The notes: generated by a model from the letters alone, not told the origin. A stretch of 64,000 nt of DNA from Hafnia alvei (GCF_900095695.1 NZ_FMIQ01000029.1:1-64000), one strand, 5' to 3'. Shown: positions 53,543 through 63,793, numbered from the stretch's first letter. Program-made: numbers and translations.

Positions 53543-54024
53543 TGAATTACAGTCAGTTTAAAACGCCTCAGGGCCAGATGTTTATTTTGTTTGATGATAA
53601 CAGTGTGCACGGCGTCTATTTTGATGGGCAAAAATATCTGCCTGATTTTAGTCAGCATCGGGAGCTCAATCATCACCCTGTACTTGAGCGTGCACGTCAG
53701 CAGCTACAGCCTTATTTCTCCGGCGACAGCGATGGCTTTGACTTCCCGTTGGCGGCGCGTGGCACGCCATTCCAGCAGGCTGTATGGCAAGCATTAAGCG
53801 AAATTCCCTGCGGTGAAACCTGTACCTACATGGCCGTGGCGTTGAAAGTCGGTAATCCTAAAGGCGTGCGGGCCGTTGCTCAAGCAATCGGACATAACCC
53901 GTGGTCGGTCGTGATCCCGTGTCATCGAGTCATTGGCTCCTCAGGGAAATTAACCGGCTACGCGGGCGGCATCGATAGGAAAGCCTGGCTTTTGAAGCGA
54001 GAGGGTGCCGATATTCCGCTCTAG
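53539..54024 (+). CDS. ogt: Ogt, methylated-DNA-protein-cysteine methyltransferase
   Basis: A 161-residue suicide enzyme that takes the methyl group from O6-methylguanine onto the Cys of IPCHRVIGSSG. GNPKGVRAVAQAIG supplies the helix-turn-helix. The ATG at 53539 overlaps the alkA stop (ATGA), with GGAG five bases upstream; the next codon is also ATG. It forms a two-gene alkylation-repair operon with the alkA fusion. The end overlaps the convergent dgcE by four bases (CTAG). Confidence 0.93.
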   Translation: MMNYSQFKTPQGQMFILFDDNSVHGVYFDGQKYLPDFSQHRELNHHPVLERARQQLQPYFSGDSDGFDFPLAARGTPFQQAVWQALSEIPCGETCTYMAVALKVGNPKGVRAVAQAIGHNPWSVVIPCHRVIGSSGKLTGYAGGIDRKAWLLKREGADIPL

Positions 54025-57008
54025 TTAATGCCGAAATATCCGTCCTGTAGAACGGATGAAAGCGGTTTAACTTCTTGAATCATATTGCCAAAGGCTAAAT
54101 CGATTTTGATGCTGTCGAGAGTCAGCAGGGAAGCCTGTATGTCGGCGGGTCCTGCGATAGTCTGCGCGCCGTGACGCCATGCATTTCCATGGATGATCGA
54201 AACCAGCACTTCGTCCATTTGATTGCAATGTACGTTGGTGATAAGCGTTGGCGTGATCATGACATATTCGATTTTGACTGACTGCAAACGTTCAATCACG
54301 CTGAGGTTGCGGCCAAAGTCTTCAAAGATCAAACGACAGCCTAGATCTGTGAGTTTATTAAGCACAGGCTGCGCTTGTGCGTAATCTTCGTTAAGAGCGC
54401 TTTCAGGCACTCGAAGCATTAATCGTGAAGGCGGAAGCGGCGAGGCTTGAATCATCTCAAACATGCGATCGATAAATGCTGAGTTGCATAGACTACCGGT
54501 GGCAATAGGAATAGCGATGCTAATACCTTTGTCTTTCAAAGCATGCGCTTGGTTTTCTAGCACTTCACGTAGCAACCAACGGTCGACCTCTTCACGGCGA
54601 TGATTTTGGAAGCAAGATTCCTGAAATAGCTCAGGTAAAATATTTACCCCTACGGCGTTATGAGGGATGAGATCGAGGTTATAAAACGCGATAGACTGAG
54701 GTGTTTTGGGCGGCGCAATGCCCTGAGCCTGAATGTTGATGCGGTTTTCTGTCAAAATATCATCAATATCTTCAGCGCTAAGTAACCCTTTACCATAGTT
54801 TAAGTGCTGCTTGTGTTTGGGCTCATAGCTCATTAATTTGCCACGTCCGCTGTGCTTCGCTGTGTAACACGCTATGTCGGCCTGATTCATCAGATCAACG
54901 GCCAGGGCGTTGCCTACGTTGATAAGCGTCATGCCTGCACTGGCGCCAACGCGATGAAGTTTTCCTTCCCATACAAAGAGGTAGTCATTTATCTGATGAA
55001 TGATATGTGCAATGATTTCTTTAGCTTTGCTTGCTTCGCAATCGATAAGAATGAAAGCAAATTCATCGCCGCCTAGGCGGGCTAACATATCCTGAGTGCG
55101 GATATTTGAATGCATAAGTTGGCTGATTTTTTGCAATAGGGCATCGCCAGCGGCATGGCCGGCGCTGTCGTTAACGGCCTTAAATCGGTCTAGATCGAGG
55201 AATATCAGCGCGTGGGAGCGTTCTTCCTCCACGGCCTGACGGAGGGCTCGTTTCAGAGCCTGTTCAAAGCTAACTCGGTTCGGTAGCCCGGTCAGTGGAT
55301 CATGCAATGCGCTATAAGAGAGCTTGCGTAGCAATTCTCGAGATTCGCTGACATCTTGGAATACCAGCACATAGCCCATTACGTTCCCGTTGATCGTGGT
55401 GAGCTCGGAAACTCTGCTTTGTACATCGAAATGCGTGCCTTGTAAGTTTTTTAGGATCAAGCGATCTTCGGCTCGTCTGGCATGACTGCTTTCATCAGTA
55501 CGCAGCGGGTAAACGCTGTCACCATCAATACCGTCATACAAATGCACGATATTGTCGATGGGTAAACCGAGCGCTTCCTGTTGTGTCCAACCGGTCATCT
55601 TTTCTGCAACGGGGTTCATGAACGTCACCCGCATCAGGCTATTGGTACTGATCACCGCGTCGCCGATCGACGTCAGCGTGATATGCAGACGCTCTTTTTC
55701 TTCATGCAGTTTGTCTAAAAGCTGTTGTTTGTATCTTTCGTTATTCTTTATTTCGCTGATGTCTTTTATTTGCGATACGAAATACAGCGGTTCACCTTGA
55801 GGATCGCGAATTAAGGAAACGCTGAGCAGGGTCCAAATACTGGTACCCGAACTGTGTAAGTAGCGTTTTTCCATGCTGTAGCTGCTAATCTTTCCTTCCA
55901 CTAACGCATTTAGTTGATGGAGGTCGGACTCTAAATCGTCGCGGTGCGTGATGTCTTGAAATGTCATGTCGGTTAGCGTGCGCGCAGGATAGCCCAGCAT
56001 CTGGCAAAGCGCAGGGTTTACCTGAATCCAGCGGCCATCAAGGCCAACCAATGCGGTACCGATAGCTGAAAATTCGATCACGTTGCGAAAACGGGTTTCG
56101 CTTTCTTCGATGTGGTCGCGCTCTAGGCGGAATGCGTGCATCAGTACCGCAACCGAGTTAACGGGCAACAGCACCAGCAGAAGCGGGGTATAAACCAGCA
56201 CATCATTCACGGAAGGGTAGGCTGAACGTATATCTACCACGTGATAGGCCATCATGATCGCCAGCAGGACTATGACACATAAAAAACTGGTAAACGCCTG
56301 TAGCAGCGGCAGGCGAATGGCGGCCCAAAGCATAGGAATGATGGCGAAAGTGAAGGGGAAGGGCAGATACTGCATGGCGTAAAAACAAGAAACCATCGCA
56401 ATCGCAATGATCATGATGCTTTCTGTCAGCGTTCGCTCATTAAGACTCTTACGCCAAAAGCCGCGATAATAGAGAAGTCCAACCGGTGTTAGCGCCATCA
56501 CACTGATCGATTCTGACATAAACCAGACACCAAAAATTTGGTTGAATGGCGCAAGTCCATGCAGTGAAACAATGGTTGCGGCTAACGTTGCACTAAATAA
56601 CGGTGCGAGTATAACGCTGCAAATAACAAATCTGAGCCAAGTATAGAGCCCGTTAATTGGCGATTTATGATTTAGGAATCGGCTCAACAGCAAGGTGCAT
56701 ACCACCGCCTGAACTTGATTGATCAAAGCGAGTTGAACCGAGAAGAGGCTGATAGGGAAAAATGTCCAATTAGCTGCCATGGTGGCTAACTGAGCGGCGA
56801 GCAATATAAAAGGCCATTGATGCTTTTTATGATGGAATAAAAAGGCAATAGTTGCCGCCGTAGGGAACCACAAAGAGGCTAGGTTGGTGTCGTGCTGAGT
56901 GAGTGTGATGCAGAAGCAGGCAAGCAGATAAATCAGACCGGCGAAAACGGTAAGCGTCACAATAAAATAGGGCTTTTTTTCATCGCCAACATCTAAACTA
57001 ACATCCAT
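54021..57008 (-). CDS. dgcE: DgcE (YegE)-type diguanylate cyclase with MASE1, PAS, GGDEF and degenerate EAL
   Basis: A 995-residue membrane enzyme. An N-terminal MASE1 region of about eight to ten helices (about 10-305) is followed by two or more PAS domains (about 315-570), a GGDEF domain (about 580-750) with intact RLGGDEFAF, and an EAL-like domain. That last domain lacks the EAL and DDFGTG catalytic motifs (IFEDFGRN instead). It should make c-di-GMP and not break it down. In E. coli DgcE feeds curli control. Its neighbours yegD and alkA are as in E. coli. Confidence 0.9.
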   Translation of the reverse strand: MDVSLDVGDEKKPYFIVTLTVFAGLIYLLACFCITLTQHDTNLASLWFPTAATIAFLFHHKKHQWPFILLAAQLATMAANWTFFPISLFSVQLALINQVQAVVCTLLLSRFLNHKSPINGLYTWLRFVICSVILAPLFSATLAATIVSLHGLAPFNQIFGVWFMSESISVMALTPVGLLYYRGFWRKSLNERTLTESIMIIAIAMVSCFYAMQYLPFPFTFAIIPMLWAAIRLPLLQAFTSFLCVIVLLAIMMAYHVVDIRSAYPSVNDVLVYTPLLLVLLPVNSVAVLMHAFRLERDHIEESETRFRNVIEFSAIGTALVGLDGRWIQVNPALCQMLGYPARTLTDMTFQDITHRDDLESDLHQLNALVEGKISSYSMEKRYLHSSGTSIWTLLSVSLIRDPQGEPLYFVSQIKDISEIKNNERYKQQLLDKLHEEKERLHITLTSIGDAVISTNSLMRVTFMNPVAEKMTGWTQQEALGLPIDNIVHLYDGIDGDSVYPLRTDESSHARRAEDRLILKNLQGTHFDVQSRVSELTTINGNVMGYVLVFQDVSESRELLRKLSYSALHDPLTGLPNRVSFEQALKRALRQAVEEERSHALIFLDLDRFKAVNDSAGHAAGDALLQKISQLMHSNIRTQDMLARLGGDEFAFILIDCEASKAKEIIAHIIHQINDYLFVWEGKLHRVGASAGMTLINVGNALAVDLMNQADIACYTAKHSGRGKLMSYEPKHKQHLNYGKGLLSAEDIDDILTENRINIQAQGIAPPKTPQSIAFYNLDLIPHNAVGVNILPELFQESCFQNHRREEVDRWLLREVLENQAHALKDKGISIAIPIATGSLCNSAFIDRMFEMIQASPLPPSRLMLRVPESALNEDYAQAQPVLNKLTDLGCRLIFEDFGRNLSVIERLQSVKIEYVMITPTLITNVHCNQMDEVLVSIIHGNAWRHGAQTIAGPADIQASLLTLDSIKIDLAFGNMIQEVKPLSSVLQDGYFGIN

Positions 57009-57224
57009 ACCCCTGCCTTAATGACGTGTACGTGACACGTTCAATACGTTAATTTATCTGATATTTATTGCGTTAGCATTTTCACGAATATTAGTCTAAA
57101 TGTCATCATGTGCAACATTAATTAGCATAGCAAATGAATTCTGGTTTATCTCTTGTGAGGTGTTTAGCTGTAGCGCACAAGACAACGAAAGAATCTGTGC
57201 GCTAGCTTGAAAGTTAGCGAGGTG

Positions 57225-58661
57225 TTAAAGCAGAAATAGCGTTGCCAAACCGAGGAAAATAAAAAAACCGCCGGTATCTGTGATCGCGGTGATAAGTACG
57301 CTGGAACCCACGGCAGGATCACGGCCAAAACGCATCATAGTCATCGGGATAATGACGCCCATTAACGCGGCCATCAGCAAATTTAGCACCATTGCCAACG
57401 TCATGACGCCACCCATAGCTGCATTGTGGTAAAGCAAAAAAGTGACGACGCCCATAATGCCGCCCCAGACCACGCCGTTAATCAGCGCCACGCCCAGTTC
57501 GCGTAATAATAAGAATGAGACATTCCCGGCCTGGATGTGCTGCAAGGCCAAGGCCCGAACTATCATGGTGATAGTTTGGTTTCCTGTGTTACCGCCGATT
57601 CCTGCCACAATAGGCATCAACGCCGCAAGCGCCACCAACTGCGAAATAGTGTGCTCAAATAAGCCGATAACGCGTGAAGCCACGAACGCCGTGCACAGGT
57701 TAATGGCCAACCATGCCCAACGGGTTTTGACCGCCTTTGTTACGGGAGCGAAAACATCTTCTTCGGCGCTTAAACCGCCCATACGACGTAAATCGGTATC
57801 ACTCTCTTCATAAACGACGTCGACGATGTCTTCGATGGTTAGGCGTCCCATTAGCTTGCCTTTGCCATCAATCACGGCAGCGCTGAGTAGGTCATCTCGT
57901 TCAAAGGTACGCGCTGCATCTTCGTCATTATCTTCGGGATCAAAAGTTGCAGGGTCTTTGTCCATGACATCACCAACCAGCGCCTCTGGTTTATTCAGCA
58001 AGACCGTGGTTAGAGAGAGCTCGCCAAGCAGACGGTTAGTGCGGTCAGTGACAAACAGTTTGTCAGTATTGAGCGGAATGGTTCCGCGCATGCGTAAAAA
58101 ACGCTGCACGGTAGCGAGAGAAATATCAGGGCGCACGGCAATGATTTCGAAGTCCATAATCGCGCCAACGGTATGCTTACCATAGCGGATGACCTCTCGA
58201 ACCTGTGCGCGTTGCTCTGGTTCCATGGACGTAAGTAGGCGTCCCATCAAATTGCGTGGGAGGTATTGTCCGAGATAAACCTGTTCATCAATATCTAGTG
58301 ATTGCAGGGCTTTGAGTAACTCTTTGTCACTCATCTCGTCGATCAGGCTGTCCCAGACGCTTTCAGAGGCTTCAACCAGCGTTTTACCGCGTTTTTCTTT
58401 TCCAACCAAACGCCATAATGCGTGTCTTTCTTCTGCAGGAAGTGCTTCTAGTGTATCCGCCAAGTCTGGCGCAGGGAGTTTATTTACTAGCGATTTTATT
58501 TCTGCGGTCTGGTCGAGAAGTTCGGGATTGTTGAGCTGCGAGGGGTCTTCAAGCTTACCGAGTATCCCTTCAGATAACGATTTATTATTGAGTAGTAACT
58601 GGAGGATACGGAAGCGATCTTCTGCGCGTTGTTTGACGCTATTTTTTGCAATGACGGGCAT
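57225..58661 (-). CDS. mgtE: MgtE magnesium transporter
   Basis: A 478-residue Mg2+ channel/transporter with an N-terminal superhelical domain (about 25-150), two CBS domains (about 155-290) that sense Mg2+, and five membrane helices (about 305-478) with MPIVAGIGGNTGNQTITMIVRA, the pore signature. AAGGA directly abuts the upstream ATG at 58673, leaving no spacing, so the second ATG at 58661 is favoured. It is followed by the 216-base gap before dgcE, where no gene is seen. Confidence 0.93.
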   Translation of the reverse strand: MPVIAKNSVKQRAEDRFRILQLLLNNKSLSEGILGKLEDPSQLNNPELLDQTAEIKSLVNKLPAPDLADTLEALPAEERHALWRLVGKEKRGKTLVEASESVWDSLIDEMSDKELLKALQSLDIDEQVYLGQYLPRNLMGRLLTSMEPEQRAQVREVIRYGKHTVGAIMDFEIIAVRPDISLATVQRFLRMRGTIPLNTDKLFVTDRTNRLLGELSLTTVLLNKPEALVGDVMDKDPATFDPEDNDEDAARTFERDDLLSAAVIDGKGKLMGRLTIEDIVDVVYEESDTDLRRMGGLSAEEDVFAPVTKAVKTRWAWLAINLCTAFVASRVIGLFEHTISQLVALAALMPIVAGIGGNTGNQTITMIVRALALQHIQAGNVSFLLLRELGVALINGVVWGGIMGVVTFLLYHNAAMGGVMTLAMVLNLLMAALMGVIIPMTMMRFGRDPAVGSSVLITAITDTGGFFIFLGLATLFLL

Positions 58662-58735
58662 TGGAAAAATCATTCCTTTTTTATTAATTATTAAGCAGCA
58701 GGCGGGAATTGAGCTCTTAGATAGTAGTCGTCAGA

Positions 58736-58966
58736 CTAGGGTTGTGCCCCTTTTTTATCCACTGACGACGTTTCTGGGGTATTCATCTGTAAAGGCTGAG
58801 ATTTTTCAGTAGGCGCAGGCGTTGTATTTTCTTTTTTTTCCTGATGATGGGATATCGCACCAAAGGAGGCATAAACTAAGCGGCCAATCAAAATAAAGAA
58901 GCTGATTAGCAATACAATTTTGGTCATGTGGACGTTAGTACGTCGTTTTAATTTATGAATATTCAT
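58736..58966 (-). CDS. yfgG: YfgG-family small membrane protein (DUF2633)
   Basis: A 76-residue protein with a basic N-terminus, one helix (TKIVLLISFFILIGRLVYASFGA, about residues 14-36) and a polar Pro/Thr-rich tail. HMTKIVLLISF and AISHHQEKKE match E. coli YfgG, a metal-tolerance-linked protein. In E. coli it also lies divergent from pdeF (yfgF), as here. A GTG directly before the ATG could add one residue. Confidence 0.85.
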   Translation of the reverse strand: MNIHKLKRRTNVHMTKIVLLISFFILIGRLVYASFGAISHHQEKKENTTPAPTEKSQPLQMNTPETSSVDKKGAQP

Positions 58967-59509
58967 CACTATCTAATCATCTCGTTTTAGAGATATCAGT
59001 CTCTGATTTAGGCATAGTCGGGCTCGGGCGTCAATCATAGGATACCGTGTGATAAAAATATTTCATACTATGAATGAGTTACCTCATCACACTGCTTAAC
59101 GTTTAATAGGGTAATTTTCGACGCTGACAACGTCTAGCATTTTAGTTGCTTTTTAAATGATGGTTTAACATTGGTTCATTATTTAATCTTTTTGTGTCAT
59201 GTATGCTGAGAGTGACTTACAGGATAAATCTGGATTAAGCATAATTTATGATTGAATTTAGTGTTTTTTGATCATTATCAAAAGGTAGAATGCGCCGTTA
59301 CATAATATTTCAGGCCGCTCTCAGATGTATTTCATTACAATGGGCTTGGGTTGACGTTCTGAACTCCAAAGGTTGAGTTCAAAAGAGTGATTAGGAAGCC
59401 ACTTTTAATTATCATTGTTTTTTCAACGGTTTCTATTTTATAAGTTGCTTTATGACCGTGTTAGAACATGTAGCAAGGAGTGACCTCGGGACCTGTTGAA
59501 GTCTAATCC
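58967..59509. other. Divergent intergenic region between yfgG and pdeF
   Basis: 543 bases without a convincing ORF on either strand. It is AT-rich in the middle, with runs typical of promoters. I found no clear dyad, terminator or known RNA. It should carry both promoters and a longer pdeF leader. Confidence 0.5.
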
Positions 59510-61714
59510 ATGAGCCAATTACAATATTTACTGCATCGTTTGAATTATTGGTGGGGGACTCCCCTGCTTTTTGCTCTCGTATTATTACCTTTCAGCCTTT
59601 TTGTATCTCCTCATCTCGTCACGAGTGATGGTGTCGTTTATCTTTTATTCTTACCAATGGCGGTTTCACTTTCGCTATTAATGATTTTTAGCTGGCGCGT
59701 GATGCCAGCGCTAGCCGTTGTCTCCTTTGGTCTTTATATCTATAAGATAGGTTATTTACCGGGGGCACTTGTTGCCACTGCGCTAGTGCTTTCGCTTGGT
59801 ATTAGCTGGTATGGCTTTCTGAAGCATGTAGGGCGGCGTTGGTCATGTGGCTTTGGCCGAATGCAAACCATGTTGCCGCGGCTGTTTTGGATGGTTGTCG
59901 TATTGCCGCTCGTCTTCCTGATGTTGATTCAGATAATTGTTGCTCTGGGCATTTTCGAACCCGTTGAAAAAATGGCCGCATCGGCACCTTTTTCTATTAG
60001 AACACTGATTGGCTACCAAGCATTGGTACTCGCCTGTCTCGCGGGTGTACCTGCGTGTTATTACCTGCTGCGTGTTGTTCTTAAGCCGCGTTTTCTTAGC
60101 GTCATTGTAAATCGTTGCCGTAAGGAAATCGCGCAAGGTGTCACGGCATGGGAAATTCAGATCTGGCTGTTGCTGCTCGTAGCGATGATAACCGTGTTGG
60201 TTATTCCTGCCACTGACGATAGCAGTATTTTTTATACTGACTACACGTTAACGCTGTTGCTGCCATTAATGCTTTTTGGTGCGATGCGCTATGGATATCA
60301 GCTCACCAGCTTGGTGTGGTCAGCATCGGTGATCACGTTACTCCTAAACTATGACGGTTTTGTACAATGGGATAATTTGGTTCATAGCCTTGCGTTGATT
60401 ATGTCGATGATGGTGATGTTTACGCTGACGATTATTCTGATGGCGGCAGTGAATACACGCCAACGTCGTCTTTATGAAAAGACCCAGCGGGCATCAATGA
60501 TCGATCCCGTCATTCAACTGCCGAACCTTCGTTGCCTACAATATGACTTGCAGCAGCATGAGCGTTCGGTTGTTTGTTTCCTACGTATTGCGAATCTCGA
60601 TACGCTTTGCCGCACGTATGGCATGCAGCTTAAGCTTGAATATAAGCAACGGTTAGCCTGCATGATCAAAAAAGTGTTGGCGGCTGACGAAGATGTGTAT
60701 CAGTTACCGAGTTACGATCTTGTCTTGCGCCTTAATAATCGAAATGCGCCCGAAACGATTAAACGCCTTAATGATGCGATGAAGCTATTCCGCTTACTGT
60801 GGAACGGCTTACCACTACGTTTGCACTATGGAATCGGCTATTGCACGGTTCGCCAGCCGCTGGTTCATATTTATAGCGTTATTGGCGAGTTGAGCTCTAT
60901 GGCAGAGCGTTCGCTACTTACAGGGAATGCGGAATCCACCCACCTCAATGCTCAGAGCTTGCAGCAGGGTATTCATAGCAAAGTGGCGATGCTGCATCAT
61001 ATCCAGCAAGGATTGGATAAAGATCGGTTTATGCTGATGGCTCAGCCTATTGAAGGGTTTCGAGGCGATCGTTATCACGAAATTTTGCTTCGCCTGCATG
61101 ATGAAGATGGCAATATCATCATGCCTAACGACTTCTTCCCTGTTGTCGCTGAATTTGGTCTGAATTACGATGTCGACTTATGGGTACTTGTTCATGTACT
61201 GGAGTTTATTAATTTAAACCGTGAGCGCTTTCCTGCTGCATGTTTCTCGATCAATCTGACTCCGTCAACGCTGGCTAGACCTACGCTGGTACAGGATATC
61301 TCCCGCTTGTTGGCCAAGTATCAGGTTGAGGCCTACCAGATCATTCTCGAAATAACAGAAAGTAATATTACGCAGTCTAAAGAGCTCACGGCAAAAACAC
61401 TGTCACAGCTCCGACAGATGGGATGCCGAATTGCTATCGATGATTTTGGCACTGGTTTTGCCAGTTACGATCGCCTGAAGAATATTGAAGCTGATATCTT
61501 AAAAATTGATGGCAGCTTTGTTCGTGAATTGATCGATAGCCCGATCGATCAGCAGATTGTCTCTGCGATGTGTCAGATTGCGCGCTTGAAAAAGCTTTTA
61601 GTGGTTGCTGAGTACGTCGAAGATGAAGCACAGAAGTTTCAGTTAAAAGCACTGGGTGTTGATTATATTCAGGGTTATCTGCTAGGAAAGCCGCAATCTC
61701 TCGCTTCTCTCTAA
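59510..61714 (+). CDS. pdeF: PdeF (YfgF), cyclic-di-GMP phosphodiesterase
   Basis: A 734-residue membrane enzyme with an N-terminal MASE-type membrane region (about residues 15-325), a degenerate GGDEF domain (about 335-475, lacking the GGDEF motif) and an EAL domain (about 485-734). The catalytic set looks complete: EILLRLHDE (E-x-L form), ACFSINLTPSTL, EITES, DDFGTGFASYDRL and KIDGSFV. E. coli PdeF acts under anaerobic conditions. It should remove c-di-GMP, opposing DgcE nearby. The hairpin at 61747-61783 follows. Confidence 0.92.
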   Translation: MSQLQYLLHRLNYWWGTPLLFALVLLPFSLFVSPHLVTSDGVVYLLFLPMAVSLSLLMIFSWRVMPALAVVSFGLYIYKIGYLPGALVATALVLSLGISWYGFLKHVGRRWSCGFGRMQTMLPRLFWMVVVLPLVFLMLIQIIVALGIFEPVEKMAASAPFSIRTLIGYQALVLACLAGVPACYYLLRVVLKPRFLSVIVNRCRKEIAQGVTAWEIQIWLLLLVAMITVLVIPATDDSSIFYTDYTLTLLLPLMLFGAMRYGYQLTSLVWSASVITLLLNYDGFVQWDNLVHSLALIMSMMVMFTLTIILMAAVNTRQRRLYEKTQRASMIDPVIQLPNLRCLQYDLQQHERSVVCFLRIANLDTLCRTYGMQLKLEYKQRLACMIKKVLAADEDVYQLPSYDLVLRLNNRNAPETIKRLNDAMKLFRLLWNGLPLRLHYGIGYCTVRQPLVHIYSVIGELSSMAERSLLTGNAESTHLNAQSLQQGIHSKVAMLHHIQQGLDKDRFMLMAQPIEGFRGDRYHEILLRLHDEDGNIIMPNDFFPVVAEFGLNYDVDLWVLVHVLEFINLNRERFPAACFSINLTPSTLARPTLVQDISRLLAKYQVEAYQIILEITESNITQSKELTAKTLSQLRQMGCRIAIDDFGTGFASYDRLKNIEADILKIDGSFVRELIDSPIDQQIVSAMCQIARLKKLLVVAEYVEDEAQKFQLKALGVDYIQGYLLGKPQSLASL

Positions 61715-61746
61715 GTTAAACCAGAAGTTAACGAAATCTGCGTTTT

Positions 61747-61783
61747 ATGGCCGCCAGTGTTTTCTGGCGGCTATTTCTTTTTC
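61747..61783 (+). terminator. Terminator of pdeF
   Basis: GCCGCCAG and CTGGCGGC form an 8-bp GC stem around TGTTTT, followed by TATTTCTTTTTC. Confidence 0.85.
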
Positions 61784-61953
61784 ATTGTTAATTAACAAAT
61801 TGATTTTTATATATTTTATTTGTTCATTTTTACCATTTGATAGCGATATACATTATTTTTTTGCCATGGTCTCTCGCAGTGTAAAATTCTATGCGTGGGT
61901 TATTTATTGAACAATCATCCGCAGAGAATACCACCCTAAGGGGCAATTTATGT

Positions 61954-62076
61954 ATGGTGATACTCTTAAAATGCCAAATCATTAACTGGTCTGCCAACTT
62001 TCTCTGGATGATGATTCCGCAAGTGAATTTAGCTCTTGTCTTTTACCTGCCAGAACGTGTTTACTTGTCGGTGTAG
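61954..62076 (+). CDS. Possible leader peptide upstream of brnQ, rich in branched-chain residues
   Basis: A 40-codon frame starting at the ATG at 61954, with AAGGGG ten bases upstream, encodes a peptide in which about 15 residues are Leu, Ile or Val, ending VYLSV. The frame also extends upstream to an ATG at 61891. Position ahead of a branched-chain amino acid carrier gene makes an attenuation peptide possible, but hydrophobic residues are common in AT-rich noise. Confidence 0.25.
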   Translation: MVILLKCQIINWSANFLWMMIPQVNLALVFYLPERVYLSV

Positions 62077-62124
62077 TCGCCATATAACGCCAGCTAATAA
62101 CTTATACAGTAATCATCTGTCGGG

Positions 62125-62207
62125 TGGTGTAACCCACACCAATGGCTTCTCTCAGGGGAAGTCAGGGTTATGAAATCAAGACAGAGCGGCGTTTATGTGT
62201 TGGTGTG
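62125..62207 (+). promoter_or_regulatory. Structured brnQ leader with alternative pairings
   Basis: TGGTGT (62125-62130) can pair with ACACCA (62136-62141), or CACACCAA (62135-62142) can pair with TTGGTGTG (62200-62207). The middle segment is shared, so the two folds exclude each other. The longer fold encloses CTTC/GAAG. It lies 150-230 bases before brnQ in a 571-base gap after the pdeF terminator. I could not match it to a known riboswitch, and saw no clear terminator after it. Confidence 0.4.
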
Positions 62208-62354
62208 AATTATGAAGTTATGAAGAAAAAGGCGATCGTCCTATAACGCTATTTTCTTCTGTCGGCATATCTCTCATCTGTAAGGATATTTCTCCGCGGC
62301 TCATTATTCGATTGAAACTCTTTAAACTGTTATAAGGCAGCACGACATCTCATT

Positions 62355-63674
62355 ATGACTCATCGTTTAACTTCTAAAGATATCCTGGCATTAGGATTCA
62401 TGACCTTCGCGCTGTTTGTCGGTGCAGGCAATATCATATTCCCTCCGATGGTAGGGTTGCAGTCTGGCGAGCATGTCTGGATTGCGGCTATCGGTTTTCT
62501 TATCACCGCAGTAGGTTTGCCTGTTATCACCGTCGTCGCTTTGGCGAAAGTCGGTGGCGGTATCGATGCGCTGAGCACGCCAATTGGCCGTAAGGCGGGT
62601 TTGCTGCTGGCAACCGTCTGCTACCTAGCCGTAGGGCCATTGTTTGCGACTCCGCGTACGGCAACCGTTTCTTTTGAACTCGGTATCGCGCCTCTAACCG
62701 GCGACGGCGCAGCCCCATTGCTGATTTATAGCGTAGTTTACTTTGCCTTGGTCGTTGCTATTTCTCTGTATCCGGGCAAATTGCTGGATACCGTTGGTCA
62801 TATTTTAGCGCCGTTGAAAATCGTTGCGCTGGCCGTTCTGGGGATCGCCGCTGTTCTGTGGCCAGCAGGTTCTCATGTTCCCGCGATTGAAATTTATCAA
62901 CAGGTACCGTTCTCCAGCGGGTTCGTTAATGGCTATCTGACAATGGATACGCTTGGTGCGATGGTGTTTGGTATTGTTATCGTTAACGCGGCTCGTTCCC
63001 GCGGTGTAAGCGATACCCGTTTGCTGACGCGTTACACTATTTGGGCAGGGTTAATCGCAGGTATTGGCTTAACGCTGGTTTATCTGAGCCTGTTCAAACT
63101 GGGTTCGAGCAGCGGTGAGTTGGTGCCAGATGCTCAAAATGGGGCGGTTATTTTACACGCTTATGTTCAGCATACCTTTGGTGGTGTCGGTAGCTTGTTC
63201 TTAGCCGCGCTGATCTTTATTGCCTGTATGGTAACGGCCGTAGGCCTGACCTGTGCGTGTGCCGAATTCTTCGCTCAGTACTTGCCATTCAGCTACCGTA
63301 CGCTGGTATTTATTCTGGGTCTGTTCTCTATGGTGGTATCGAATCTGGGCCTGAGCCATTTGATTCAAATCTCCATTCCAGTTCTGACCGCGATTTATCC
63401 GCCGTGCATTGTGCTGGTGGTGTTGAGCTTCACTCTGCGCTGGTGGAATTCCGCTCCGCGCGTATTTTCGCCGGTAATGGTTATTAGCTTGGTATTTGGC
63501 ATCTTGGATGCGCTGAAAAGCTCTGCGTTGTCATCCCATATGCCAGCATGGACGGAGCATTTGCCGCTGGCAGGTCAAGGGTTAGCATGGTTACCACCGT
63601 CATTAGCGGTTCTGGTTGTGATGGGCATTTATGACCGCACCATGGGCGCGCGTAACGTTGCGGTGCATAACTAA
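62355..63674 (+). CDS. brnQ: BrnQ branched-chain amino acid carrier
   Basis: A 439-residue Na+- or H+-coupled symporter of the LIVCS family for leucine, valine and isoleucine, with 12 helices. [20 protein letters not shown] near the start and the [17 protein letters not shown] block are family signatures. It is followed by a strong terminator and then proY, as in E. coli brnQ-proY. Confidence 0.95.
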   Translation: MTHRLTSKDILALGFMTFALFVGAGNIIFPPMVGLQSGEHVWIAAIGFLITAVGLPVITVVALAKVGGGIDALSTPIGRKAGLLLATVCYLAVGPLFATPRTATVSFELGIAPLTGDGAAPLLIYSVVYFALVVAISLYPGKLLDTVGHILAPLKIVALAVLGIAAVLWPAGSHVPAIEIYQQVPFSSGFVNGYLTMDTLGAMVFGIVIVNAARSRGVSDTRLLTRYTIWAGLIAGIGLTLVYLSLFKLGSSSGELVPDAQNGAVILHAYVQHTFGGVGSLFLAALIFIACMVTAVGLTCACAEFFAQYLPFSYRTLVFILGLFSMVVSNLGLSHLIQISIPVLTAIYPPCIVLVVLSFTLRWWNSAPRVFSPVMVISLVFGILDALKSSALSSHMPAWTEHLPLAGQGLAWLPPSLAVLVVMGIYDRTMGARNVAVHN

Positions 63675-63762
63675 AGATTACTCCAGACGGAACTCATTAC
63701 ATATTTAGATAGTGTATTCAGAACTCTGTGCATTTATAATCAAAAAATATGAGTTAATTTGC

Positions 63763-63793
63763 AGCACGGGCGTATAGCGCCCGTGTTTTTTTT
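63763..63793 (+). terminator. Terminator between brnQ and proY
   Basis: CACGGGCG and CGCCCGTG form an 8-bp stem with loop TATAG, followed by eight T residues, 27 bases before the proY start. Confidence 0.9.
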
